The position numbers and the translations under genes are program-made. From Bicyclus anynana (lineage: Eukaryota > Arthropoda > Insecta > Lepidoptera > Nymphalidae), in the NCBI RefSeq assembly GCF_947172395.1, contig NC_069106.1, positions 7,192,001-7,256,000 on the forward strand: 64,000 nt of DNA, written 5' to 3'. Numbering within the stretch: position 1 is the first letter of the stretch; every line of letters begins with the position of its first letter. Below are positions 33,860 through 45,265 of the stretch, one piece after another. The notes under the pieces were generated by a model that was given only the letters and a program-made list of their open reading frames with translations, made no database searches and was not told where the DNA came from.

Positions 33860-34290
33860 CTAGCGGACGCCCGCGACTTCGTCCGCGTGAAACTCGATGT
33901 AAACTTTCAAATACCTTTACTCTACCCCTACCCTACCCCTACCCTACCCCTACCCTACCCCTACCCTACCCCTACCCTACCCCTACCCTACCCTACCCAT
34001 ACCCTACCCCTAAAGTACCCTACCCCTACCTTACCCCTACCCTACCCCTATCCTACCCCTATCCTACCCCTATCCTACCCCTACCCTACCCCTACCCTAC
34101 CCCTACCCTACCCGTACCCTACCCTACCTCTAAATTACGTTGAAATTTTTCCTGAATTTTCTTTGCTATTAACCTTACGGAGCCTGAGAATGGAATGCTT
34201 TTCCAAGGAATGCAAAACCGTGGAAATCGGTTCGTGCGTTCTGGAGTTATAGCGTCAGGAAGGAAAACCCAACTTATTTTTATTATAATT
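33860..34290 (-). mobile_element. Helitron carrying a large CCCTACCCCTA minisatellite
   Basis: In the minus direction the 3' end is TTTCACGCGGACGAAGTCGC then GGGCGTCCGCTAG|T at 33860. The 5' part includes GGGTTTTCCTTCCTGACGCT and AACCGATTTCCACGGTTTTG, matched by the short copy at 51662-51843. The 220-bp minisatellite sits between the two. The 5' end is approximate because the TC start has decayed. Confidence 0.7.
33913..34132 (+). repeat. CCCTACCCCTA minisatellite
   Basis: About twenty units, mostly 11 bp (CCCTACCCCTA), with variants in which a C is changed to T or A (CCCATACCC, CCCTATCC). The array reads through in frame as proline/threonine/tyrosine-rich peptide only because of its length; it is not a gene. 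Confidence 0.95.
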
Positions 34291-35974
34291 AAATAGTTAG
34301 CGAAAATTGTAGGTAGAACTGACTTGATAGTTACTTGTACTATATGTTTTCTGTGCCATACGATTATATTAATTCGAGTCAGTGAAATAACACGTGCAAC
34401 CGTCAATGAAGTCACTGAAAAATCGGTTGTCTGTAAAGACTGGTTTACTGACGATAGTTGAACGTGACAACGTCAGAAAATACTGATGGAATGGTTGCGT
34501 TTTTTTCAAAAGAAAGTTCCAATTAACGCATTTAAAACAAAAAAATAAAATACTGTTCGTTTTTCTAAAATACCTACTGTTTAATAAGCTTCATAGACCA
34601 GAATATATTTAATTTATTGTAAAAAAATTTACAACCCTAGAGCGAGATATACTTTATTTCTTGTAAAAAAAATTGACAACCTAGAGCGAGGGAACGACGC
34701 ATGACGTCATCTTTTTCGAGTTTGCATATGGCTTCATCGAATTATAAGACGTTGTCACGTTAAAAAAAAAAAGTTAAAAAAAAGTTAAAAAAGGGTTTAT
34801 ACTGTCTATGGCGGAAACTTGACTACAATTCCGTCTTATCATCAGATGGACCACGCTCGGCCGCGCGCGGTATCTTCGCGCGATCTGCCCACTTCATAAC
34901 TTCTCAAACTGTATAGTTTGTCGACTGTGACGCATGCGCACATTTTACTGAGGAAATATTTCGCATATTTACATATCCAAAGATTATGTTGAAAATGATA
35001 GACGAAATTCTCAGCTGTCAGTTGAGAAATCGGTGTTGCAACCCCGTGCCTCGGAGAGCACTATAAGCCGGTATATGGCTATTATCATTAAATAAACAAT
35101 TATTACTTTAAGCCCGCCAACACGTATTATAGCAGCGCGGTGGGATGCAGTTCCATATTTTTTAAATAAAATAATGATGATGAGAATGAATAGACCATTG
35201 GCTGATTACAAAGTAGGCTCACGTTGGTTATTTTTATAAGATTTTATTACCTAAATCTTGACATTCTGTAGTGAATCGTTAAGCAGATTATTAGATGACC
35301 TACCACGGAGCTACAAAGTGCTGCAGTCGGAAGAAATATCATAGTTTGGTTTAGTAGATCGCCTCAACACTCACGAATCTCCGTGTTTCTCGTGCAGCCA
35401 ACCAACCAACTATCCTGTTAAAATTCTTAGTTGGAGAGCGTTTATTTTATGTGGTAGTCTTGTGTCTAGTTTAAGTATAATTCCGTGGACTCCGTCTATC
35501 TTATTCTCTTAATCTGTGTATAATTTACCTACTGCGAACTAAACCCGGATGTTAACGATGCAAAAACATTTTATTATTGTAACAAAACACCAATTGTTCT
35601 AAACGGCAAATTATCAGATTGAATGATAGACGCGAGCGTTATTTAATTTAATAACGCCATGATGTATTTGCGCGATTAACATTGGCCGTAGAATTAGGTT
35701 TTTAACTTTTATATTTATGCCTTAACTTTTAGAGCTTTCATTATTTTTGTTGAATTTAAACTTTACAGAATAAAATTTATTCATAAAGAATGAATACAAT
35801 AAGGAACTTAAGCTAACTTATCCTAATAACTATACAAATCATGCCCACGTGGAATGGTGGTAAGAATACTCTGGCTGCATTTCCGCACTGGACAGCCCTT
35901 CTGTCACCAGTCGGGGTAACTGGCTGAGGCGAAATGTTTTAGAGATTTTTGTGTATTTTACTAATTTATATTTA
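34291..35974. other. Unassigned sequence with repeat scraps
   Basis: Includes the A-run direct repeat TTAAAAAAAAAAAGTTAAAA near 34760, paired copies of AATTGACAACCTAGAGCGAG-like sequence (34628 and 34670), the SINE-like scrap at 35013-35175 and a relic at 35842-35935. No gene is recognised. Confidence 0.4.
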
Positions 35975-36197
35975 TCACACTAAAATTATAAAGGCGAAAT
36001 TTGTGTGAAAGTGTACAAGTGTGTTTGTTCCTCTTTTACGCTGCGGCTACTAAAGCGATTTGGCTGAAATTTGAAACGGAAATAGATTTATTCTGGATTA
36101 ACACATAGGCTACTTTTCATCCCGGAAAAATTCATGGTGCCCGCGGGATTTGTAAAAAACTGAATTCCACGCGGATATAGTCGCGGGCGTCCGCTAG
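35975..36197 (+). mobile_element. Helitron family 2, intact ends
   Basis: Starts A|TCACACTAAAATTATAAAGG and ends GTCGCGGGCGTCCGCTAG|T. Internal GCTACTAAAGCGATTTGGCT, TTAACACATAGGCTACTTTT and TGCCCGCGGGATTTGT match the family. Length 223 bp. Confidence 0.85.
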
Positions 36198-36675
36198 TGA
36201 ATAATAATATAGAGAGGTAACGCATTTCACCCGAATTGGAGCTGCATGATGAGTCCAAGCTCTCTCTCTTGTAAGGAGGGAATTCTGACTGACTGTTCGG
36301 ATTCTATAACTCCACTCATAGAAGCCGAACTGCATAGATAACTAATACCTAATTTTTCACTAAAAAATAAAACCTTTTTATTTTTTCATACAAAGTGATT
36401 CAAATACTTCCAACTATCCATGTAACACACGCCTTATATCCTTGCATTTTAAAATACGTAAAACTTGGCTACGTCATAATTATAGGGATGCGTAGGTTTA
36501 AGGCAGACATTTTAAGATCATATTTACAAAATAAATATTGTTTACCCCGAAAATATTAATTTTAGAACACATGTTCCTTGAACATTATTAATTAATTTTC
36601 AGTAAATAATATAACCCCAGAGTTATGGGAAATAGGTACTCCCCAGCACCCTGTATACCATTATATCTCTTATGT

Positions 36676-36834
36676 TAGCCACAAACGGTTAATTATTCTC
36701 ACGTTTCTGTAGCACCCACGACTATAATTGATCGTGTGTTGGTCACTGCATACATGACTTGTAGATATAGTATGCCGTGTGGGTATTGCCGTTTGCTTTT
36801 CAGAAACGTGAGAATAATTGACCGTTTGTGGCTA
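36676..36834. mobile_element. Inverted-repeat element, 34-bp arms
   Basis: Arms 36676-36709 and 36801-36834 (TAGCCACAAACGGTTAATTA... and complement) match with one difference. The interior (about 91 bp) is unique here. The flanks TATG and CGTTA are compatible with a few more bases of repeat after CpG decay. Class unknown. Confidence 0.75.
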
Positions 36835-37253
36835 GCGTTATATGAAAGTTTTCATCGATTTTCTCGCGAACGAAGTCGAGTGCGACCGTCAATGTTTTAA
36901 TATGTAAATTCTGCATGCATTTAGAATGCTGTACATAAATTGAATGCACTAAGTAATCAGCAGAGCCAATCTGTGGCTGCATTTAACTCTCATCTGCAGA
37001 TCAGTTGGCGGCGCGCCAGTGACGGCCCTTTGAGATTAATTACTTCAGACGGTTTAGAAGCTGTAAATCAAAGCTTAGTACTTAGTAGCTATAATATACA
37101 TACCTAATAGTTGAAAGTTTGTCAGTCTTTGCATCTTATACCATAAGTAAGTATGGTAGGTAAGGAAGATGAGGTCGATGACAGTTTAAATCTTAATTGT
37201 ATATTACGTGTTACGTTGTTTGTCTCCTATCATAGGAGTCCTATAAACTACCT

Positions 37254-38065
37254 TCTTCTTCTTCTTCTAGTGCCATCTCCTATCGGAGGTCAGCAATCAT
37301 TAAGGCTAATTTAACTTTGTTCACTGAGCCCGAAAGAGTGATCTGGTACTCATACCAAACCATTGGCGCAAGTTCCTGAGCCAAGATGTACGTCTACGAC
37401 CAGGCCTTCGTTTCCCCTTTATCTTTCCCTGGATAATAAGCTGGAGCAGGTGATATTTGGAGTTTCGCATTATATGACCCAGGTATTCGAGCTTCCTCCT
37501 TTGGACTTGTTGCAGAACTTCTGTTGGCTTTCCCATTTTTTGCAGCACAGTAGTATTGCGTATACGATCCCTCCATGATATTCGCAGTATCCGCCTGTAA
37601 ACCCACATCTCAAATGCCTCAAGCTTACTACACATCGCTTGTGTTAGTGTCCAGGCTTCAACCCCATAAAGTAACACAGAGAAAACGTAACATCGCGCTA
37701 CTCTCATCCTCAGAGATATTTTTAAATTGCGGTCACAGAGAACTTTTTTTAATTTAGTAAAAGCATTTCTTGCTTGTTCAATGCGGCATCGTATTTCCAG
37801 ACTATGATCCCCGGTTTCGTCAATCATACATCCCAAATACCGATATCGCTGTACCCTTTCTATTATTTTATCATGTAGATACAAAGAGTTGCATCTGATT
37901 GGCTTTCGGCTGATGGTCATGTATTTTGTCTTTTTGCAGTTAATATTGATGCCATAAGAATTGCTGGCGGAGGATACTTCATTGACTAACGATTGCAAGC
38001 CTTCTAGACTATCGGCTAATAGAATGGTATCATCCGCATATCTAATGTTATTTATTAGTATGCCG
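37254..38065 (-). pseudogene. 5'-truncated non-LTR retrotransposon with reverse-transcriptase C-terminal half
   Basis: The minus frame opens with ILINNIRYADDTILLADSLE, placing the catalytic YADD of reverse transcriptase at about 38042-38031. It continues through NCKKTKYMTISR, YRYLGCMIDETGDHSLEIRC, SVLLYGVEAWTLT, YRRILRISWRDRIRNTTVLQ, RRKLEYLGHIMRN and GKRRPGRRRTSWLRNLRQWF to a stop at 37321. The N-terminal RT and endonuclease are missing. The 3' end is a run of GAA triplets (TTC on the plus strand, 37254-37268). Flanks TATAAACTACCT at 37242-37253 and 38066-38077 are a 12-bp target-site duplication. It is a different family from the RTE copies. The long open frame means recent insertion; it cannot retrotranspose by itself. 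Confidence 0.9.
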
Positions 38066-38204
38066 TATAAACTACCTACTTAACCAATTTTAATCAAGTT
38101 GCATACCGTGTGCAGTTTGATCCAACTTGAAAGATAGGATAGCTTACAGGGTATGGATAGGGTAGCGTCACAGAAAACTGGTAGCGTTTGAATCGTGAAT
38201 CGTT

Positions 38205-38426
38205 ATCAACCCCTATTCGGCTCACTGCTGAGGTCGAGTCATCTCTCAAAATGAGAGGGATTAGGCCAATAGTCCACCACGCTGGCCCAATGCGAATCGG
38301 TAGACTTCACACACACAGAGAATTAAGAAAATTCCGTGGTATGCAGGTTTCCTTACGATGTTTTCCTTTACAGTTTGAGACACGTGATAATTATTTTATT
38401 AAAATGCACACAACTGAAAAGTTGAC
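38205..38426 (-). mobile_element. SINE-B, head missing
   Basis: Minus-strand body from GCCGAATAGGGGTTGATAAC to ACTTTTCAGTTGTGTGCATT. The expected tRNA head beyond it is replaced by an RTE fragment beginning at 38426. Confidence 0.8.
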
Positions 38427-38877
38427 ATAGCTCAGCGAGTCGCGAAGCTGAAGTGTCAATGGGCAGGTCACATAGTTCGAAGAGGGGCGTCGTACCGTAC
38501 CTACCGTCGTATCAGCCGTATTCCCTTCCCGGGAAAAATATACAAAAGAACTGCAAAAATAAGAAAAGTAAAAAAGCAATACTTTATGGTAGAGTAAATC
38601 TAAAACATTTTTTACCTAAAGAGATTTTTCGGGATTTCCGCTCGTCTATTGGGCCCCCCAAAAATTTCCTCTAAGGCATGCTACGCCACTAGTCTCAAGG
38701 TGCTGGAATGGCGACCCCGCATTGGAAAGCACAGTGTTGGTCGACCCCCCCACTATGAACCGAGGATATCAAGCGGGTTGCAGGGAGCCGCTGAATGATG
38801 GCAGCTCGATACCGTTCTGCTTGGAGGTCCATGTAAGAGGCCGTCCAGCAGTGGACGTCTATCGGCTGATAAGGTAA
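38426..38877 (+). mobile_element. RTE-type LINE interrupted by a 200-bp insertion
   Basis: GACATAGCTCAGCGAGTCGC to ATAGTTCGAAGAG (38426-38483), then unrelated sequence (38484-38690), then CTCAAGGTGCTGGAATGGCG through CAGTGGACGTCTATCGGCTG (38694-38877). The insert ends ATTGGGCCCCCCAAAAATTT, AAGGCATGCTACGCCACTAG and is a separate repeat of unknown class; about 20 bases of LINE are lost at the junction. Confidence 0.75.
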
Positions 38878-38926
38878 GGTAAGATTATTATATGGGAGTA
38901 GAAAAAGGTATTTACCTGATTACCTA

Positions 38927-39129
38927 TCTATATTATAAAGCTGAAGAGTTTGTTTGTTTCTTTGATTAAACGCGCTAATCTCAGGAACTACTGGTCCGAT
39001 TTGAAAAATTCTTTCAGTATTAGATAGCCCATTTATCGAGGAAGGCTACAGGCTACATTTTATCTCCGTATTCCTACGGAAACGGCACGGCGGGTGTGCA
39101 GGCGAGTGAAACCGCGCGGCATCTACTAG
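38927..39129 (+). mobile_element. Helitron family 1
   Basis: Starts A|TCTATATTATAAAGCTGAAG and ends GTGAAACCGCGCGGCATCTA then CTAG|T. Contains GAACTACTGGTCCGATTTGA and TAGCCCATTTATCGAGGAAG. Length 203 bp. Confidence 0.85.
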
Positions 39130-39349
39130 TAGGAAAATATAATAACAGTTGGTCACTAAACTCGCTTCAAAGTCCAAGTGGATTGTTTTACGAGCGTTTT
39201 ACCACCTGCTTGCCGATATGCTTTACGGGTTTTCTATTTAAATTAATAACACGAGTGGAGCGAGCGGTGAATTCATTAAACTACAGCGCTGCGTCACTAT
39301 ACCGATGTATTGCAACTATGAATATTGATGTAATTACATTTTTTTTTTC

Positions 39350-39830
39350 GTGTTGAATAAGTGCCGATGGCTCCATGTGGGACCACTACGGCGTCACCGG
39401 GGGGTTTTGGCGAGCGCAGAAGCATCGCCTGATGAGACCCGAAGGCTGAAATAAAGATAGAGGACGGGACGGCTCTCTAAGGGCGTCTCCTATGAAACTC
39501 GGACCTCGGCTTAGAGGGCCATTCAGGAGGGGTTAACCGTGATCTGAGTGAATCAGTCCGGACGCCCCCGAGATCGTGAGTTAGAAAACCCACGTCCGGG
39601 TGACGTTAGATATCGGGGGCTGTGTTGCTTGTGATTGTGTTGCCTGGGAAGCATTGTCGGTCGTCATGTCATCGTCTGGATCGTAGAGGACGTTTTTGGG
39701 ACGCCTCTGCTTGAAGTTAGCGTTAAGGTTGGGAGTGTAGTTGCAGGCCTCAACCACTAGTTGGTTGGGATGGATGGCAGCTCTGTCGAAATAGTTTCGA
39801 GAGAGCAGTTTCATGTAAGTGCATCAATAA
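39350..39830 (-). pseudogene. Transposon coding relic, same family as 7290-7640
   Basis: The minus frame (stop at 39581) reads MKLLSRNYFDRAAIHPNQLV, then RRPKNVLYDPDDD and PPISNVTRTWV. Homology to 7290-7640 continues past the stop (39360-39580), so the original frame was longer or this is coding plus 3' flank. The block is distinctly GC-rich against its surroundings, which suggests recent arrival. Protein class not recognised. Confidence 0.5.
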
Positions 39831-41482
39831 AATCAAAGATTATATAATAGAGACATGTCGCTAGCGCGACAAAACTGTGGTGAACACAATCAGGTAATAA
39901 ATTGTCTTAATTTCTTTGAGTCGCATAGCAGTAAACAATGAAAGTTATTTAAACAAGATATACCTACCTACATAAATATTGTAAGCAATGTCGAGTTGTA
40001 TGTTTAGGAAATGTAAAAACAGTATATACTTACATAAATAGGTATAGTCTAATGGAATTAAACACAAAACTGCAGTGCATATGTGCGCTCAGTGGAGTAC
40101 CTAAATTCGGATCACTTTCTGCGGTGTTTTGTAGGCACGTAACACATCTATAGTATGAAATATCGTTGGATAAAAGTACTAAGTAGATTCTTGATTTCAA
40201 AAATAGCACCACGCAATAGGAGCCCAAATTGATATACGTCTCTATTTGAATTTAGTATTTCCAAATCACAGCCAATGTTAGGACGTGTCAAATGCTGCAA
40301 TGAGCATTTATTACAGCCCCCGCATTCTGTAAAGTTACAGCGATGTGACATAGTTGGTTTCCATGGAAACTTCGTTGTTAGTGATATTTCAATTTTGGCG
40401 TCCTATAGAAATAAAGTTCAAATTGGAATAAATAGCGGAATAATATGTGGCATTACTTAAAAATAAAGATCTTCCTTTCTTTGTTTTCTTTCTCTCAAAT
40501 CCCAGATGTGCCAGGCTACCAATATAGTTTGGTCAAGGCTTGTCACCACGTCCTTACAAAAAAGTAGGTAGAGAACCGAAACAGAGTATGCAAATTATTG
40601 TTAACTGCGAAGTAGAATATTGTAACAAAAAATTTCAAACGAAACTTTCGCCGATTTTGACTTCAAGCATCCCCAATCATCCAAGTGTAAAATATATTTT
40701 TATTTATTAAGTGATATCATGAGGAATCATGTCTCCATGGCATGATAATACAGTGTATTAACAGAACTATCAGTGTACTAAATTGTTTTTCCACATTTAA
40801 TTTATAATACACTGCAGCATCACTGAACATCTATAATTAGATCCGCTAACAAAACAAGCAATGTACAGAATGTTTGTTGTTTTCACAGCTACGATAATAC
40901 GAGGTGTAAGGGCGGCTACAGACAAGGCGATAATCCGTCGCTAATTCATACAGGGGCGATTCGACACGCACGACGCTTGCGATTTGTGAAATCTAATTTG
41001 ACACAGTGACTGGGTTAAAATAACTTATTTGGAAGGGCATTGATTTGAAAGATAACTGCAAATGATTTAAATCTTAATGGTTTGATGTCGGGCGGTAATT
41101 GATTTTTTTAATAAAAATGTTATTTTATTCATGACTATTGCAATGTAGTTGAATAGAAGCAGGTGTTATATTGTGAGGTCAATGATGTACAGTTAGGTAG
41201 TATCTTGTATATTTACCTGACGAATTGACGGAATTATTTTGAAAGTAAGTAATAATTTATCGACAAATTCAAATTATTTATTAGCTAGAAATTCTACTAA
41301 ACTATTAGGTATACCTTAGATTATAACTTTATTTTTAATTTTCGTCTATTATAATTACCACCATTAGATTAAATAAAATTTTGACATATGACCTGACCTC
41401 TCAAAAGTGCTTGTAAACTAAGCCTAATTGAAATAAATGAATTTTGAATTTGAATTTTATAAAGTGAAACAGAAATATTTTT
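39831..41482. other. Unassigned sequence, no gene seen
   Basis: No family-like frame. A CG-rich patch at 40910-40990 (GGCGATAATCCGTCGCTAAT, CGACACGCACGACGCTTGCG) is a weak regulatory candidate. A LINE tail scrap is at 41378-41456. Confidence 0.4.
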
Positions 41483-41587
41483 TTTAAAATCCACATAATT
41501 GAAAGGTGAGGTGTATGCCCCAGACCGAATTGGAACCTACGCCCTTCTAATCAAAGGCAGAGGTCATATCCACTGGGCTATCATAAT
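41483..41587 (-). mobile_element. SINE-B head fragment
   Basis: Minus-strand head TGATAGCCCAGTGGATATGA-like and the ATGCCCCAGACCG segment; the distal body is missing. A second, fuller copy starts 70 bp further right in the same orientation. Confidence 0.7.
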
Positions 41588-41654
41588 ATCTATTTTACAA
41601 ATCTCATCGAACGCAACATTTTCAAATGTATCCTAAGTAGGTACGTAATCACAT

Positions 41655-41935
41655 CAGCAATAATATTCGACTCACTGCTAAGCACGAGTCTCCTCTCAGA
41701 ATAAGAGAGGATTTGACAATAGTCCACCACGCCCAATGTGGACTGGCAGACTTTACACACGTAGATAATCAAGAAAATTCTCAAGTAGGTATGTGGGTTT
41801 CCTCACGATGTTTTTTCTTCATCGATTGAGACACGGTATATTTAATTTCTTAAAATCCACATAACTCACTGAAAAGTTAGAGGTGCATGCCCCAAACCGG
41901 ATTGGAAGGCAGTGGTTCCATTGCGCTATCATAAT
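41655..41935 (-). mobile_element. SINE-B, old copy
   Basis: Minus-strand: tail GCCGAATA-like, AGTCTCCTCTCAGAATAAGA, AGTCCACCACGCCCAATGTG, TTCCTCACGATGTTTTTTCT, then a shortened head in which the A-to-B box segment is deleted. Confidence 0.75.
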
Positions 41936-42319
41936 ATTTTATAAATACTCGTCGTCGATTAATTTTCAAAAAACGTAAAGTATTTAATTCTATATTGATT
42001 CAATTCAACAAACAGTCGCGCCATCCCTCAGTCGCGCGACATAATACGACCCTTGTCGCGCGAACAATTGCTTTTTTGCGGTAGCGACACTGTTATTCTG
42101 TCATTTTCCGAACCACTAGCCAGACATATTGCTGCCTTTATTGCTTTATTGTTGTTCACACCAACTTGCTTCTTAGCTTTAGGGAGACTTTGCGGCCCCT
42201 TTTGTTAGGAATGAACTTGCCTTTTATTGAACGTTTAATGGTATCAATGATACCCATCATGTGTTATTATTTATTCAGATGTACCTACTAGTAGCTGGGT
42301 ATGGCCGGTTTTAGGTTAT

Positions 42320-42425
42320 GCGTTCTTTTTTTTTTTTTTATTCTTTACAAGTTAGCCCTTGACTACAATCACACCTGATAGTAAGTGATGATGCAGTCTA
42401 AGATGGAAGCGGGCTAACTTGTTCT
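42320..42425 (-). mobile_element. SINE-A 3' fragment
   Basis: TTATTCTTTACAAGTTAGCC, CTTGACTACAATCACACCTG, AAGATGGAAGCGGGCTAACT: the last 100 bp of SINE-A in minus orientation. Confidence 0.8.
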
Positions 42426-42775
42426 GGGTTTAAGATTTAGGTAGAAATGTATGTACCTTGAGATTTTCTTTTTTCCATGCTAATAACCTAGCTTTGGGAA
42501 GTTGACGCTATTTTCAAGCCTTGGGAGAGCACGTAAAGTTGTCATTATCTATGCTACATCTATGTATATTATATACTAATATACATACCTATATATATGA
42601 ATATGGTACAGATGAGGTATGATTTCTTGATCTACTGAACCGATTCTGGAACTAGTATGCTTTATCCCCGGATTCCAACGGGAACGGGAAATATGTCAGT
42701 GAAACCGTGGAGTGTTTGCTAAGTTTATTATAAAAACTTACGAACACCGATCTCTTATTAAAAATATTATTATTA

Positions 42776-42945
42776 CTAGCTCACGCCGCGTGGTTGCATC
42801 CGTGTGGTTCTCGTTTGTGTAGGAATGCGGGGATAATATATAGCCTATAGCCTTCCTCGATAAATGGGATATCTAACCAGTATTGCCTGAGATTAGCGCG
42901 TTCAACAAACAAACAAACTCTTCAGCTTTATAATATTAGTATAGA
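42776..42945 (-). mobile_element. Helitron family 1, intact ends
   Basis: On the minus strand A|TCTATACTAATATTATAAAG ... CTAG|T. Length 170 bp; a GGACCAGTAGTTCC segment of the family is shortened here. Confidence 0.85.
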
Positions 42946-43496
42946 TTTTAAGAGGTCAATGCTTACGAATCATTAATTTTGTCCAGTTTCAAGTGCATTA
43001 TTAGATAAACCTATACTTAAAGATACGACTACTTTTGTGTTAAAAGTCTTTAAATGCAAAACTTACTACATTTATTAGTTAGGCCAATAAAACAGCTACG
43101 TTTTAATTTAATTAAAAACTTTCTCCTATCGCATTTTGTACAGCGCAATAACTCACTTGCAATGAGTAAGTGTAATTTATTTAAACGTTAAGTTAGGTAG
43201 GTTTATCAAAAGTTGAATGGAAATTGTGTTATTTTCCTGTTTGCGAAGAAAAATAACGCAAATTGTAACGCAAAGGCTACATTGAACGCTCTTAAATATG
43301 TAAGGTAAGGTACTGAAAGAAGCTACAATTACGTGAAGTTGTTACAATGGACTAAAAACCTGTCATAGCCAGACTTACCCTGGACACTAACTATAAATAT
43401 TTACAAGATACATCACACAAGAAGAAATTTTACACTTTTATATAATTTGTATCTTTAGTGCATGTTCTAGTTAAAAACCTGGTGCACACCACTGCT

Positions 43497-43792
43497 TATA
43501 GGACCTGCCTCGCTAGACGTTACTTTTCTGTCAAAGTATATGATCAACGATCTAATGCGATTATAAAAACTGTCTCTATAGAGTCGATGTTAAATAGTTG
43601 TAATCGTGTTCGTCGGTTAAAGAGCTCCGTAAAAATACCTTTTTGTGTAATTGAATTGTGTAAAAAACGGGCAAAAACTTCTAGTTTAGTATAAGATATA
43701 TATAAAATCTAAGCTCGTTTTCCTCAGAAAATGACAGACAATTTTGTTCGTGACTATGAGTCCAATACAGGTCCTTCTATAATTGGTCTGAG
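43497..43792 (+). mobile_element. hAT-like MITE, one end lost
   Basis: Near-identical in inverse orientation to 19051-19362 (GGACCTGCCTCGCTAGACGT, GTATATGATCAACGATCTAA, AAACGGGCAAAAACTTCTAG) and ends ATAATTGGTCTGAG at 43792. The other terminus is replaced by a dispersed-repeat scrap (43465-43492). Confidence 0.75.
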
Positions 43793-45002
43793 CATAGAAA
43801 TTATTAAAATTACGTTTTATAGAGTCCTTTTCATGACAGAAGTCCCGCGGCTAAAACCTGAAATAAAATTGACAGTGCCTTACACAAATGAGAGTAGGTA
43901 AGACGGCCATTACCAAATGACAATGACCATTAAGACATTAACGCCGCGTTCTTTCATGAAAAGGACTTTACTTGGACTATCTTCCAAAACCACAAACTTA
44001 ATACCCTAATTGGCAACCGCATAATTATTCCTATACATATAATATAATTTTCACTACTCTTGCTCAAAAACACTGTCATATTACCACTGCACAGCGGGGC
44101 TAAACAAGCATTTTAGCCTCTAGGGGCTAAAGTAATTTTGTTTTTTTAATTCTTGTCTGTTACGAGTACTAGCCAAGTACTAGCCTACTACAAAACGGAG
44201 GAGGTTCTATTCGAAAATGGAATCATTATAGGTCTGGTAAGGTCCGATTGTTTTGAAAAATAAATAAAAAAACTTTAAATTGGAATGAAATGCAGCGTTC
44301 TTGTCTGTGGAATCCGTTTATTTTGTTATTTAATTTATATAGAGTTGCGAATAGAGCGAGATTTGAAGACATGGGACATCCTTTAAGGTGTAATACCTTT
44401 GCATTTTTCTCATGTAAAAAAAAATAAATTGAAAAGCGAGAATTTAAAAAACAATTGGCGTGAAAATACACACTTGATTTTTTTAAGAAATTTATTGTAA
44501 ATTTGTGACCGTAACTGATATATTGTCCAACATTAATTGTTATTGTTGTCTTCATCTAGTAAGAATGGTGATCCTAATTTGGAGATGGATGAAATTTTCA
44601 ATCTGTTACCATCAAAGTCGAGATGCATTTACTTAAATACCTACCTAGGTAAAGTGGAGAAAACAACAACGAATGGATTCACTTACGAAAGGAGTTTTTT
44701 AAACTATTATCATTATTCATCTTCACAGTAGTCGGAAATTATGTTGCCGGGTAAAAGCATCTCCCCTAATATCCAAAATTGTAGACTTTGTACATTTAAT
44801 TTTCAATTAAAATAAATCATTGAATATTGTACTAAACTCTTTTATTTTCTCGCAATCGTAGTGAAATGCAGAGTGTAACACTTGGGGCTAAACCCATTAT
44901 AAACTCGGTTTCTATTTAGGCGGCCCTCGCCTTCGTCTCGGGCCCTAAAAATATCTCGTATATAATGGGTCTTTTTAGCCCCTTGTATAACAATCTACTA
45001 TT
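43793..45002. other. Unassigned sequence, no gene seen
   Basis: A 109-residue open frame at 44226-44555 (minus) has no recognisable domain and the composition of AT-rich noncoding DNA. An inverted pair CTCCTTTTCATGA-like/CATGAAAAGGACT (near 43820 and 43950) hints at a small MITE. Confidence 0.4.
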
Positions 45003-45265
45003 ATAGCAGCTGTGATAGCCCGGCGTATAGAAGACACACAGAAGAGTGTAGCTACGAATCCGGTCTTGGGCATGCACCTCCATTATTTCAGTTATGTACC
45101 TACATTGAAAGAAATTAAATATCACGTGTTTTAAACGATGAAGGAAAAACATTGTGAGGAAACCTGCACACTTACGAGTATATGTGTGTGAAGTCTGCCA
45201 ATCCGCATTGGGTCAGTGTGGTGGACTATTAGCCTTACCCCTCTCAGTCTAAGAGGAGACTTGTG
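45003..45265 (+). mobile_element. SINE-B, full but diverged
   Basis: AGCTGTGATAGCCCGGCG (head with changed A box), CTTGGGCATGCACCTCCATT, AAACCTGCACACTTACGAG, TGTGAAGTCTGCCAATCCGC and GTGGTGGACTATTAGCCTTA. Confidence 0.8.

Noticed and set aside
33913..34132. Interstitial telomere sequence
   Set aside because: The insect telomere unit is TTAGG; this array is CCCTA/CCCCTA and lies within a Helitron.
33887..34252. A 121-codon proline/threonine/tyrosine-rich open frame
   Set aside because: It is the CCCTACCCCTA minisatellite read in frame inside a Helitron; the composition follows from the repeat unit.
44226..44555. Minus-strand 109-codon frame
   Set aside because: No domain, AT-rich codon use equal to noncoding DNA, no splice or promoter context.
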